Origin: JAIVJM01 sp963816985
GTDB lineage: Bacteria; Acidobacteriota; Blastocatellia; Pyrinomonadales; Pyrinomonadaceae
Direction: 5' to 3'
NCBI GenBank assembly: GCA_963816985.1
Contig: CAWFMF010000004.1
Location: 2,542,001-2,606,000, forward strand
Length of the DNA stretch: 64,000 nucleotides
The position numbers and the translations under genes are program-made. Within the stretch, counting starts at the first letter, position 1; every line of letters begins with the position of its first letter. Under the pieces are notes generated by a model. It was not told the DNA's origin and did no database searches. It worked only from the letters and a program-made list of their open reading frames with translations. Positions 34,535 through 42,542 of this stretch are shown piece by piece.

Positions 34535-35674
34535 TCATTCGACCGTCAGCGAGTGGCGGAGCGTGCCGGAGCCGAAGTCCTCGAACCACGCGACGTGTTC
34601 GGCCAGCATGTCGAACTCGACGACGTAGCGGCCCGGCTCCGAGGGCGCGCGCACGGCGAAGGAGAGTTCGACCGCCTCGCCCGCCTCGACATCACGCGGC
34701 AGGTGAGCGCGCCCGTAGTCCCAAGCGACCTCCTCCTCGTCGGCGCGCAGGAGGTGCGAGCCGAGGAGAATTGCGCCCCTCTCGTCCGGCGACTCGCCGC
34801 GCGCGGGCCAGCGTGACGAGCCCCTGTTCTCGGCGCGGACGCGGAAAAGGATTTCTTCGGAAGGATGGCAGCGCACGGGGCCTTCGGCGAGCGCGAGCGA
34901 GGCGATGAAGTGGTGGCGCACTTCGCCCGTGCTCTCTTCGGGCGCGCGGGTCTTGCGGCAGACTAAGACGGCGCGCTCGTTCTTCACCTCGACGGTCTCA
35001 ACCTCGTCGAAGCCGACGTTGCGGAGCAGGGCGCGCAGGGCTTCGGTGCCGGGGAGGAACCAGTTGAAGACCTGCTCTTTGGCCTCCGGCGGGTTCTCGA
35101 CGAAGGCCAGCGGGTGGAGGCGCATCTCGGCCTCGCCGAGCGGGTGCGTGAAGGAGTCAGGCGTCCTTTCGGGCGGCATGATGGCCGTCTCGACGACGAG
35201 CAACTCGCGCGTCACTTCGTAGAGATTTTCGAGCGCGAGCACAAGGTGCTTGAGGTGGTAAATCAGTCCGAGCGCGAGCGTGATGTCGAACTGCCCGAGC
35301 GTGCGACGGTTCAGTTCGTAGACGTTCATGCGGCGGTACTCGATGTCGAGTCCGAGCGCCTTGCGGACGAAGACGGCCTGCCGGACGTGCTGCCTCTGGC
35401 CGTCCACGCCGAGGACGCGCGCCGCCCCGCGCCGCTTCGCCTCGATGGCGTAGAACCCGGCGTTGCAGCCCACGTCCAAGACGGTCTTCCCCTTAAGGTC
35501 TTCGGGGATGCACTTGCCGATGACGCCCCACGGCCCCGCCGGGTGATCCACGGGCTCGCCCATCACGCTCTCGGTCTTCGTGAAGAGGCCGCCGCTGAGT
35601 TCGATGCGGTGGAACCACGGCTGGAGCCTCTCAAGCTCCGACAGAATTTCTTCCCTCGTCATTCTTTCTTCCAT
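34535..35674 (-). CDS. CmoB-like SAM methyltransferase with C-terminal beta-sandwich-like domain
   Basis: 379 residues from ATG 35674 (ATG 35662 is an alternative). The start LERLQPWFHRIELSGGLFTK and motif I GKTVLDVGCNAGFYAIEAKR (about 62-81) are those of the CmoB/DUF1698 group. CmoB acts on tRNA wobble uridine, but here the context is polysaccharide synthesis. The recurring C-terminal domain (about 268-379; SRWPARGE, LPRDVEAGEAVELSF, PGRYVVEFDMLAEHVAWF) also points to a glycan substrate. It starts 13 bases after the stop of the upstream fusion gene, so the two form an operon. Confidence 0.8.
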   Translation of the reverse strand: MEERMTREEILSELERLQPWFHRIELSGGLFTKTESVMGEPVDHPAGPWGVIGKCIPEDLKGKTVLDVGCNAGFYAIEAKRRGAARVLGVDGQRQHVRQAVFVRKALGLDIEYRRMNVYELNRRTLGQFDITLALGLIYHLKHLVLALENLYEVTRELLVVETAIMPPERTPDSFTHPLGEAEMRLHPLAFVENPPEAKEQVFNWFLPGTEALRALLRNVGFDEVETVEVKNERAVLVCRKTRAPEESTGEVRHHFIASLALAEGPVRCHPSEEILFRVRAENRGSSRWPARGESPDERGAILLGSHLLRADEEEVAWDYGRAHLPRDVEAGEAVELSFAVRAPSEPGRYVVEFDMLAEHVAWFEDFGSGTLRHSLTVE

Positions 35675-35687
35675 GCCTGAACTTTTT

Positions 35688-38435
35688 TCATTCGACCTCG
35701 AAGCGGAGGACGAGCGGCGCGGAGCCGTGCGCCTCGAACCAGCAGACGTGCTGGTCAACGAGGTCAAGCTTGAAGGTGTACGCGCCGGGGCGTCGGGGCG
35801 CGCGGTACTCTATCTTAAAGTTGACGGTCTCGCCGGGGGCGACGGCGCGGGGGAGCATCGGCTCGCCGTGGAACTCGCTGACGAGGTCGCCCGTCTCTTC
35901 GTCGTAGACGCGCACGGCGGGCATGACGATTCCGGCGCGCACGGTCTGACCCGTAAGCCAGAGCGTGTCGCCCGTGTTCTCGGCGGCGAGCGACAGGATG
36001 AGAGTTTCGGCGGGCGCGACGCGCGCGGGCGCGGGCTCTCGGAGTGTGAAACGCGCGCGCAGGAGGCGGGGCCTTCGGCTGTCGGGCACGGTCGAGGCCG
36101 GGGCGGCGGCGGCGACTTTCTTGCAGGTCAGGTAATGATAGTTGGTCGCCAGAGTCTTGAGGGGCAGGCGGTCGCCTTCGAGCATCTCGCGCTCGAAGAG
36201 GCCGTTGACGCTCACGTAGTCGCCGACGACGGCGAAGCCGTGCTCTTCCAGGAGGCCGCGCAGGTAGTCGTTGCTGAATGGCGATTCGAGCGTGCGGAAC
36301 TCGCGCATCACGCCGCGCAGTTCTTCCTCGCTGGCCGAGCCCGTGGGCGGTCGCTCGCCTTCGAGGATGAAGAGCAGGCCGCCCACTTCGAGCATCGCCG
36401 AGAGGTTGCGGACGACGGCGCGCTCGTCCTCGAAGTGGTGGAGCGAGTCGTAGCAGATGGCGGCGTCGAATTTTTCGTTAAGAGGCGCGGCTTCGATGTC
36501 GTGCACCCCGAACGTGCAGCGCAGGGGCGACTCGTGGTCAACGCCGTAGGGGACGCGGGCGACGCGCTCGCGCGACATCTCGACGAGCGAGGGGCTGATG
36601 TCTATGCCTCGGACTTCGTAGCCGAGGCGCGCGAAGTATTCCGAGAGCCAGCCGGAGCCGCAGCCCACGTCGAGGACGCGGCTCGCGGGCGGGAGCGCGA
36701 GCGCCTGCGCCATGTTGGCGAAGTCGCAGAAGTGCCGGTGCGAGTCCTCGTCGAGCCCCTCGCCTTTGTACTTCGGCAGCTTGTGCGCGAGGTTGTAGAA
36801 GGGCTTCGTGCGCAGGTGGTGACGCCGCTCTTCACTGAGCAGTCCGAGATATTCGACCGCCGCCCGCTTGTAGTCCACGCCCTCTATCTTCGGCAGCCGC
36901 CCCGCCGTCGAAGTTGACGAAGGAGCCGGTATCTCAACTCTCGCACTCTCATCTGCGCCGCGCTCGTCTTCGACTTTGGGACGTGCTTTCTTAACTCTGA
37001 CGCGCGCACGTTCAACCGTGGGGCGCTCAGTCTCGGTTTCGGCGCGCGCGGCGGCGACTTCGGGGCTCGCGGCGTGGCCGTTGCCGTGTGCGTGGGCGGC
37101 TTTCTCAAGAAGGCTCGCGGGGGCGAGGGCTTCGAGTTCGTTGGCGACGCCGCGCAAAAGCTCTTCGTCGCCGGGGCCGACGCCGAGCAGGGACATCTCA
37201 GCCGTAACGCCGCTGACGAGGCGACGGCGCGGGCGGCGGGCGACGACTTGGTTGATGAAGTCGAGATAAGCGGCGGCGCTGCGCGAGACATCGTGCGCGG
37301 CGAGCGCGTGGCGGCGCGCGTTCTGGCCGATGCGTGTCCTTAAGTCTCTGTCTTCGATGAGGCGCTTGAGGTATTCGAGCAGCAGCGCGTCGGCGTATTC
37401 GTCCGGGTCAATCTTGACGACGGAGTCGCCGGGCAGCTCGGCGTACCAGCCGACGTTGGAGACGACGCTCGCGACGCCCGCCGCCATGATGCGGCAGAGG
37501 CTCGCGCTGGTCTCGCCGACGGTGCGCTCGCGCATGTTGAGCGCGATGTCTGTCTCGCGGATGCGCCGCTCGAACTCTTCTAAGGAGACGTGGCCCGTGA
37601 CCTCCACGCGGTCTTGCATCCCGTACTGGTGGACGAGCCCGCGCACGTCGTAGAAGGAGTTCGGGTCGCCGACGAGCGTGTAAAGGAAGTCGTGCGTGTC
37701 GCGGAGCGCGGCGAGAGCCTTGAGCGCCTGCTCGATGCCCTTACCCGGCGTGATGAGTCCGAAGTTGGCGACGCGGACGGGGCCGCCCTTGTTCGGTCTC
37801 GCGGCGTCTCCGTCGGCGTCTTCGTCATTAACATGCGCGGGCGGCTTCAACGGCATGTCAATGTGTCTGACGGGGACGCCGGGCGCAATCTCCTTGAAGC
37901 GTGCGCGACTCCAATCGGAGTGGACGATGATGGCTTCCGCTTGGACGGCGAGGCGGCAGTTGAGAGGGAAGTCGAGGGGCCGGGCGACCATCGCGGGCGT
38001 GCCGCCGCGCGCGAGCGCTTCCGAAGCCTCGCGCCGCGCCGGAGCGCCGTGGCAGGCCGCGACTTCTTCGAGGTAGACGCGCGCGTCGCCGCGCTCGCGC
38101 GCGAGGCCGAGGAAGAAGTCCTGCAAGGCGAAGTCGTGGAAGACGACGACGCCGGGATGCGCCCGCATCACTTCGAGCATCCCGGCGTGATAGCGGTGGT
38201 CGTTCCCCATGTGGTAGACGACCGCGTCGTACTCGTCCAGCTTCTCTAACTCTGAAGGGTCGCGGCGGTAGTCGAGCCAACGGAAACGCTCAACCACCTC
38301 CGCGCCCGTGGGCCGGAAGCCGTCAACGAAGAGCGTAATTTCCGCCCCTCCGGCGAGGCGCGGCAGAAGCTCCTCGCTGTAGTCGGAAATCCCCGAACGC
38401 TGCGGGTTGAGCGGGCTGAAGTAGGCAAGGCGCAT
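35688..38435 (-). CDS. GT4 glycosyltransferase - SAM methyltransferase - beta-sandwich fusion
   Basis: 915 residues in three modules. Residues 1-400 are a GT-B glycosyltransferase (MRLAYFSPLNPQRSGISDYS; NFGLITPGKGIEQALKAL; ALNMRERTVGETSASLCRIM). An Ala/Arg-rich linker (about 420-510) leads to a class I methyltransferase (about 515-780) with motif I RVLDVGCGSGWLSEYFARLG near 586. The shared C-terminal domain is at about 800-915 (RRPGAYTFKLDLVDQHVCWF). The fusion would add a sugar and methylate the glycan in one polypeptide. Its leader is a heptamer repeat. The substrate is unknown. Confidence 0.88.
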   Translation of the reverse strand: MRLAYFSPLNPQRSGISDYSEELLPRLAGGAEITLFVDGFRPTGAEVVERFRWLDYRRDPSELEKLDEYDAVVYHMGNDHRYHAGMLEVMRAHPGVVVFHDFALQDFFLGLARERGDARVYLEEVAACHGAPARREASEALARGGTPAMVARPLDFPLNCRLAVQAEAIIVHSDWSRARFKEIAPGVPVRHIDMPLKPPAHVNDEDADGDAARPNKGGPVRVANFGLITPGKGIEQALKALAALRDTHDFLYTLVGDPNSFYDVRGLVHQYGMQDRVEVTGHVSLEEFERRIRETDIALNMRERTVGETSASLCRIMAAGVASVVSNVGWYAELPGDSVVKIDPDEYADALLLEYLKRLIEDRDLRTRIGQNARRHALAAHDVSRSAAAYLDFINQVVARRPRRRLVSGVTAEMSLLGVGPGDEELLRGVANELEALAPASLLEKAAHAHGNGHAASPEVAAARAETETERPTVERARVRVKKARPKVEDERGADESARVEIPAPSSTSTAGRLPKIEGVDYKRAAVEYLGLLSEERRHHLRTKPFYNLAHKLPKYKGEGLDEDSHRHFCDFANMAQALALPPASRVLDVGCGSGWLSEYFARLGYEVRGIDISPSLVEMSRERVARVPYGVDHESPLRCTFGVHDIEAAPLNEKFDAAICYDSLHHFEDERAVVRNLSAMLEVGGLLFILEGERPPTGSASEEELRGVMREFRTLESPFSNDYLRGLLEEHGFAVVGDYVSVNGLFEREMLEGDRLPLKTLATNYHYLTCKKVAAAAPASTVPDSRRPRLLRARFTLREPAPARVAPAETLILSLAAENTGDTLWLTGQTVRAGIVMPAVRVYDEETGDLVSEFHGEPMLPRAVAPGETVNFKIEYRAPRRPGAYTFKLDLVDQHVCWFEAHGSAPLVLRFEVE

Positions 38436-38440
38436 AAGAG

Positions 38441-38555
38441 TTTTCAGTTTTCAGTTTTCAGTTTTCAGTTTGCCGACGATTCACCAGAGGTGTCGTCGCA
38501 GGCATTCAGCGTCGGAAGAGATGCTGAAAACTGAGAACTGAAAACTGAAAACTGA
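38441..38555. repeat. heptamer inverted repeat (TTTTCAG words)
   Basis: Four TTTTCAG words are mirrored by CTGAAAA-type words at 38525-38555. It lies between two co-directional minus-strand genes, just upstream of the GT4-methyltransferase fusion. The same words occur at 48153-48267. Confidence 0.85.
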
Positions 38556-38558
38556 GTG

Positions 38559-39104
38559 CTATCGCACCACCGTCACTTTGACCTTCGCGGTCGGCGAGCC
38601 TTTGTCGAGGAACCAGCCGACCTGCTCCTGAATCAAGTCCACTTCGAGGATGTAGTCGCCGGGCGTCTTGGGCGCGGTGACTTGGAGCGGCACTTCGGCC
38701 TCTTCGCCGGGCGCGAGGTCTTTGGGGAGGCCGTAGCGACCGTCCATGTTGGTGACCATCTCCTCGCCCTCGGCCTTGAGCCAGCGGTTCCCGGCGGCGA
38801 TGTAGAAGCGGTTGTCGGGGTGCGTGTTGACCTCGCCGCCGCGCGCGTACCACTGCACGTCGCTGACGTTCTTCACCTTGACCTGAATCGTCTCCTTCTG
38901 CCCGGCGCGCAGCCGCGCGGGCGGGTCGGTCACGGTGAGCTGCGCCTTGAAGCCGTTGTCGGGCAGGGAGGCGGCGGCCTTCGGCCCCGGCGTCGGGGTG
39001 GGGCTCGCGCCCGCGCTGTTGGCGTCGGGCGAAGTGCCCCGGCAGCCGGCGAAGGCGAGCGCAGCGAGCAGGAGCGGGGCTGTGAGTCTGAGTTTAAGCT
39101 TCAT
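38559..39104 (-). CDS. lipoprotein carrying the shared beta-sandwich-like domain
   Basis: 181 residues. The signal peptide ends in the lipobox LAFAGC (Cys 20), so the protein is probably lipid-anchored. A Pro/Thr linker is followed by the domain (about 55-181): VKVKNVSDVQWYARGGE, AGNRWLKAEGEE, DLAPGEEAEVPLQV, PGDYILEVDLIQEQVGWF. Here the domain stands alone outside the cytoplasm, which shows that it folds independently. It may bind the glycan made by its neighbours. That is inference. Confidence 0.82.
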   Translation of the reverse strand: MKLKLRLTAPLLLAALAFAGCRGTSPDANSAGASPTPTPGPKAAASLPDNGFKAQLTVTDPPARLRAGQKETIQVKVKNVSDVQWYARGGEVNTHPDNRFYIAAGNRWLKAEGEEMVTNMDGRYGLPKDLAPGEEAEVPLQVTAPKTPGDYILEVDLIQEQVGWFLDKGSPTAKVKVTVVR

Positions 39105-39156
39105 CCGTTTCAGTCCTTTCCGATGAGCGACGAGAAGTTCGTTGATGAAAGACGCG

Positions 39157-41388
39157 TCATTCGACTTTAACCCGGTAGCGCGGGTACTGCGAGCCCTTGG
39201 CCTTGAAGAAGGTGACGCCCTCCTGCACCAAATCTATTTCGAGGAGGTAGTCGCCGGGCGCGTCGGGCGCTCTGATGTTGAGAGGCAGCTCGATTGATTC
39301 GCCCGGCCAAAGGTCGCGCGGCAGCGTGCTCCTGCCGTCGAGGTTGTTGACGAGGGATTCGTCCCCGCCGTCGAGCCAACTGTCGGCGACATTTATAAAA
39401 TACTTTCCGTCTTTTTGCCCGCGCGCGGGCCACACGAAGTCGCTCAGGTTCTTGACCGAGACGCGGACGGTCGCCTGCTCACCCGGCCTGAGTTTCGACG
39501 GCGCGTCCGGCACCGAGAGCAGCGCCTCGTATGCGTCGTCGTCGAGCGGCCCTTGCGATTCGGTAATCTCCGGCGCGTCCGCCGTCTTCCGCGCTCGCTC
39601 CCTCTTCTCCGGCAAGCCGAGTTCGAGCAGTTGCATGTGGAGGCGCGTGCGCGCCGAGTAGAAAGATACCAAAACCGGCGTCACCCCGACGACCGAGAGC
39701 CTGCGCCGCTTGAGGTTTTCGAGCGAGGCGTCGAGGTCTTCGGTCAGACTCAAAGAGTAAACGCGTCTGCCGCGCAGTTGCTCAAGAGCTTCGGCGAAGC
39801 GAGTGCGCGACTGCCGCTGGCCGAAGTATTCGAGGTTGTTGACGGCGAGCATCGGCACGCCGGGGTGGAGCAACACTTCGACGCCGTTGGTCTTCACGTC
39901 GCTCACGACCCAAGCCTCGACGCCCGCGAAGAGGGCGCGCGCCTCCGAGGTCTGGAACTCCATCAAGTCGCGGTCGCGCCACGCCCAGCGCAGCTCCTTG
40001 CGGTAGGCCGCGCCGTCGTCGAAGTAGGTCGGGCGCTTGCTCCACTCGGTCTGCGAGACGTAAGTGGCGGCCAGCACGCACTGCGCCGCGAGCAGGCACA
40101 GGGGAACCGCCGCCGCCGCGAGCCTCAGCGCGCGCCGCCGCCCTCCCGCGCTCCCGGCGAAGTGGCGCGCGAGGTAGACGAGGAGCACGCCGCCCGTGAT
40201 TTCGCAGAAGAGCGCGTAGCGCACGTAGCCGCTCGTCAAGGCCCAGAGCAACGCGCCGAGCAACACGGCCAGAGCGACGAGGCGGGCTCGCGCGTCGGCG
40301 CGCGGCAGCACGAGGCAGAGCAGCGCGGCTAAGACGCCGAGCGTGAGCCGACCGGAGTAGACGCCCAACTCCGACAGACGCTCCGGCTTCCACGCGCTGA
40401 GGAGCGGCCAGAGCAGCGTCTCCCGCCAGTCGCGCGGCCCCCACCTGCCGTCGTAGGGCGTCATGTCCGGCCACAGCGGCGAGTGGATGAAGTTGTTGTA
40501 GAGGGGGAAGACCGGGCTCCCCGTCTCCGCGTAGATGTAGAGGGCGTGCGGCAGCAACGGGAGAAGAAAGAGCGCCGCCGAGAGCAGGACGAGCCACGCC
40601 GTCCGCGCGCCGGGCCGCGACGACAGGACGCGGACGCCGAAGACCGCGAGGACGGGCAACGCGACCGCCGCGTTCGTCAGCTTGAGCCCCACGGAAGTTC
40701 CGAGCAGCAGCGCCGCGAAGAGCATGTCCCGGCCCTTGTGCTCCGACTCGTCGTAGTCGAGCGCGAGGCGCAACGCTTCGAGCGCGAGCGGCAGCGCCAG
40801 CAGGTCAACCATGTAGTTGTTAACCTGAAAGAGAACGTGCTCGGTGAAGAGCGCGGCGAGCACGCCCAAGCACCTCCAGCCCGCGCCCCTGACGAAGGGG
40901 CGCAGAATCTTTTCCAGCACCGCCCCCGCCCAGACGAGCGCGAGCAAGTTAACAATCGTGCCGAGCCGGTAGCCGAGCAGGTGTCGGCTGAGGCCCGTGA
41001 GCATGTCCGGCGCGGGGTTGAAGGGGAAGATGGTGGGGAAGAAGTCGGCAGGCAAAAGCTGACTGCCACGGAGCGCGCGCTCGCCTTGAATCAGACGGTG
41101 GTTGAGCACGTCGAACGAGAGGTCTGGGAAGGCGACGCGCAGTGTGAAGACGAAGAAGAGGGGCAGAGCGACGACGAGCCAGAACACTCTCGGCGTCCTC
41201 TCTTCCGCCGGGGGCTTGAAGCGCAGGTGCAGGAGCCAAGCAGCCGACGCGGCGGCGAGCGTGAGCGCCCACGCGAGCAAGTCGTTCTCGACCGCCCAGA
41301 AGCACTGGCGGAAGAAGACGGCGGCGTAGGGGAAGAGGAGCGCGTCGCCGAACTCCGGCCTGCGCCGCACGAAGGCCGTCGCACTCAC
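39157..41388 (-). CDS. GT-C-like polytopic membrane protein with C-terminal beta-sandwich-like domain
   Basis: 743 residues from GTG 41388, which overlaps the stop of the GT2 gene (GTGA) and has GGGAG upstream. About 12 hydrophobic helices occupy residues 15-430. A loop FPDLSFDVLNHRLIQGERAL carries acidic residues like the catalytic loop of GT-C enzymes. A soluble part (about 470-620) is followed by the shared domain (about 630-743; VKNLSDFVWPARGQ, DLWPGESIELPL, PGDYLLEIDLVQEGVTFF). It is probably a polyprenyl-linked glycosyltransferase coupled to the GT2 enzyme. The exact family is uncertain. Confidence 0.78.
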   Translation of the reverse strand: MSATAFVRRRPEFGDALLFPYAAVFFRQCFWAVENDLLAWALTLAAASAAWLLHLRFKPPAEERTPRVFWLVVALPLFFVFTLRVAFPDLSFDVLNHRLIQGERALRGSQLLPADFFPTIFPFNPAPDMLTGLSRHLLGYRLGTIVNLLALVWAGAVLEKILRPFVRGAGWRCLGVLAALFTEHVLFQVNNYMVDLLALPLALEALRLALDYDESEHKGRDMLFAALLLGTSVGLKLTNAAVALPVLAVFGVRVLSSRPGARTAWLVLLSAALFLLPLLPHALYIYAETGSPVFPLYNNFIHSPLWPDMTPYDGRWGPRDWRETLLWPLLSAWKPERLSELGVYSGRLTLGVLAALLCLVLPRADARARLVALAVLLGALLWALTSGYVRYALFCEITGGVLLVYLARHFAGSAGGRRRALRLAAAAVPLCLLAAQCVLAATYVSQTEWSKRPTYFDDGAAYRKELRWAWRDRDLMEFQTSEARALFAGVEAWVVSDVKTNGVEVLLHPGVPMLAVNNLEYFGQRQSRTRFAEALEQLRGRRVYSLSLTEDLDASLENLKRRRLSVVGVTPVLVSFYSARTRLHMQLLELGLPEKRERARKTADAPEITESQGPLDDDAYEALLSVPDAPSKLRPGEQATVRVSVKNLSDFVWPARGQKDGKYFINVADSWLDGGDESLVNNLDGRSTLPRDLWPGESIELPLNIRAPDAPGDYLLEIDLVQEGVTFFKAKGSQYPRYRVKVE

Positions 41389-42320
41389 TTCGGCGTCTCC
41401 CGGATGTCGAGCGCGACCGCTTCGAGGATGAGTTGGAAGCCCAGCACGAGCGGGAGCACCGCGAGCATGATCGTGCCCGTCGGCGTCGCGTGCCCCGTCC
41501 AGACGCTCTTCGCCCAGTGGTAGAGGCCGAAGGCGACGCCCCACGCAAACAGCAGGAGACCCGAAAAGAGGAAGAGCGCGATGGGCGAGAAGTCGCGCAG
41601 CACGTACTTCTGGTAGACGCGCCGCCACAGGCGCGGCACGAAGAGCAGCGGGAAGGTGACGCCCACCTTGAAGGGGTTGAGGTCGGACTGCTCGTCGCCG
41701 TAGAGCGCCGGGATCGCCACGTCGCGCACCCGCGCGTTGTGGAAGTTGAGCGCGATGAGCATGTCGTTCTCGAAGAAGTAGCGGCGGTGAATCGCCCGGA
41801 GGTCGAGGCGGCGGAGCATTTCAGACTTAATCGCCGTGTAGCCGTTCTGCGGGTCGAAGACGTGCCAGTAGCCGGAGGCGAGCTTGTTGACGAAGGTCAG
41901 CACGACGTTCCCGAAGAGGCGGTGGCGCGGCATGAGGGCCAGCGACTCGCCCGCCAGAAAGCGGTTGCCCTTCGCGTAGTCGTAGCCCTGCTCGACGACG
42001 GCGTCGAGCAGAAGGTGCAGGTGCTCCGGCGACATCTGCCCGTCGCCGTCCATCTTGACGACGACCTCGCCGCCGAGTTCGAGCGCCTTCGCGTAGCCCG
42101 CGAGCGTCGCGCCGCCGACGCCCTGATTGCCCTCGGTCTGGAGCGCGACGACGCGCGCGTCGGCGGACGCCCGCATCACCGCGAGCGTCTCGTCGGTGCT
42201 GCAATCGTCCACGGCGACGATGGTGTCAACGTACTCCGGCATCGTGCCGAGCACTTCGCCGACGTGCCGCGCTTCGTTGTAGGCGGGGACGACCACGGCG
42301 ATGCGTTGGTTCTTATACAT
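41385..42320 (-). CDS. GT2 glycosyltransferase, polyprenyl-phosphate sugar synthase type
   Basis: 311 residues from ATG 42320; the upstream in-frame stretch to 42518 is intergenic. GT-A features: VVVPAYNEARHVGEVL, VAVDDCSTDETL (DDxS), KMDGDGQMSPEHL (DxD) and NGYTAIKSEML. Two C-terminal membrane helices (about 235-300) resemble dolichyl/undecaprenyl-phosphate glycosyltransferases of the DPM1/ArnC type. It would charge a lipid carrier with a sugar for the GT-C enzymes nearby. It is coupled to the downstream membrane protein. Confidence 0.88.
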   Translation of the reverse strand: MYKNQRIAVVVPAYNEARHVGEVLGTMPEYVDTIVAVDDCSTDETLAVMRASADARVVALQTEGNQGVGGATLAGYAKALELGGEVVVKMDGDGQMSPEHLHLLLDAVVEQGYDYAKGNRFLAGESLALMPRHRLFGNVVLTFVNKLASGYWHVFDPQNGYTAIKSEMLRRLDLRAIHRRYFFENDMLIALNFHNARVRDVAIPALYGDEQSDLNPFKVGVTFPLLFVPRLWRRVYQKYVLRDFSPIALFLFSGLLLFAWGVAFGLYHWAKSVWTGHATPTGTIMLAVLPLVLGFQLILEAVALDIRETPK

Positions 42321-42542
42321 GCGCGCTCGAAACCTGCCGCGGCGGGGCGTCTTGACATCCCGCGACCCCGGCACACACAATGCCCGACTCTGAGAATAAA
42401 TGATGAACGCAGCGGCGATGAATGATGAATGAAGACCTATTTCAATCTCGAATCTCAGATTTGAAATCGAAATAGCGAGTCCTTCAACATCCCTTCGCCT
42501 GTCTCGGAAGAAGAGCAAGAACCTAACATTTAGTGCCCGAAA
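42321..42542. other. divergent spacer with heptamer-like and palindromic words
   Basis: It contains ATGATGAACGC and GATGAATGATGAATGAAG words and a CTATTTC/GAAATAG stem near 42441-42475. The arrangement is a degraded relative of the heptamer repeats. No gene is seen. Confidence 0.5.

Noticed and set aside
34535..35674. Bona fide tRNA wobble methyltransferase CmoB
   Set aside because: The fold matches, but no CmoA partner is near, the gene is in a polysaccharide operon and it carries the shared C-terminal domain.
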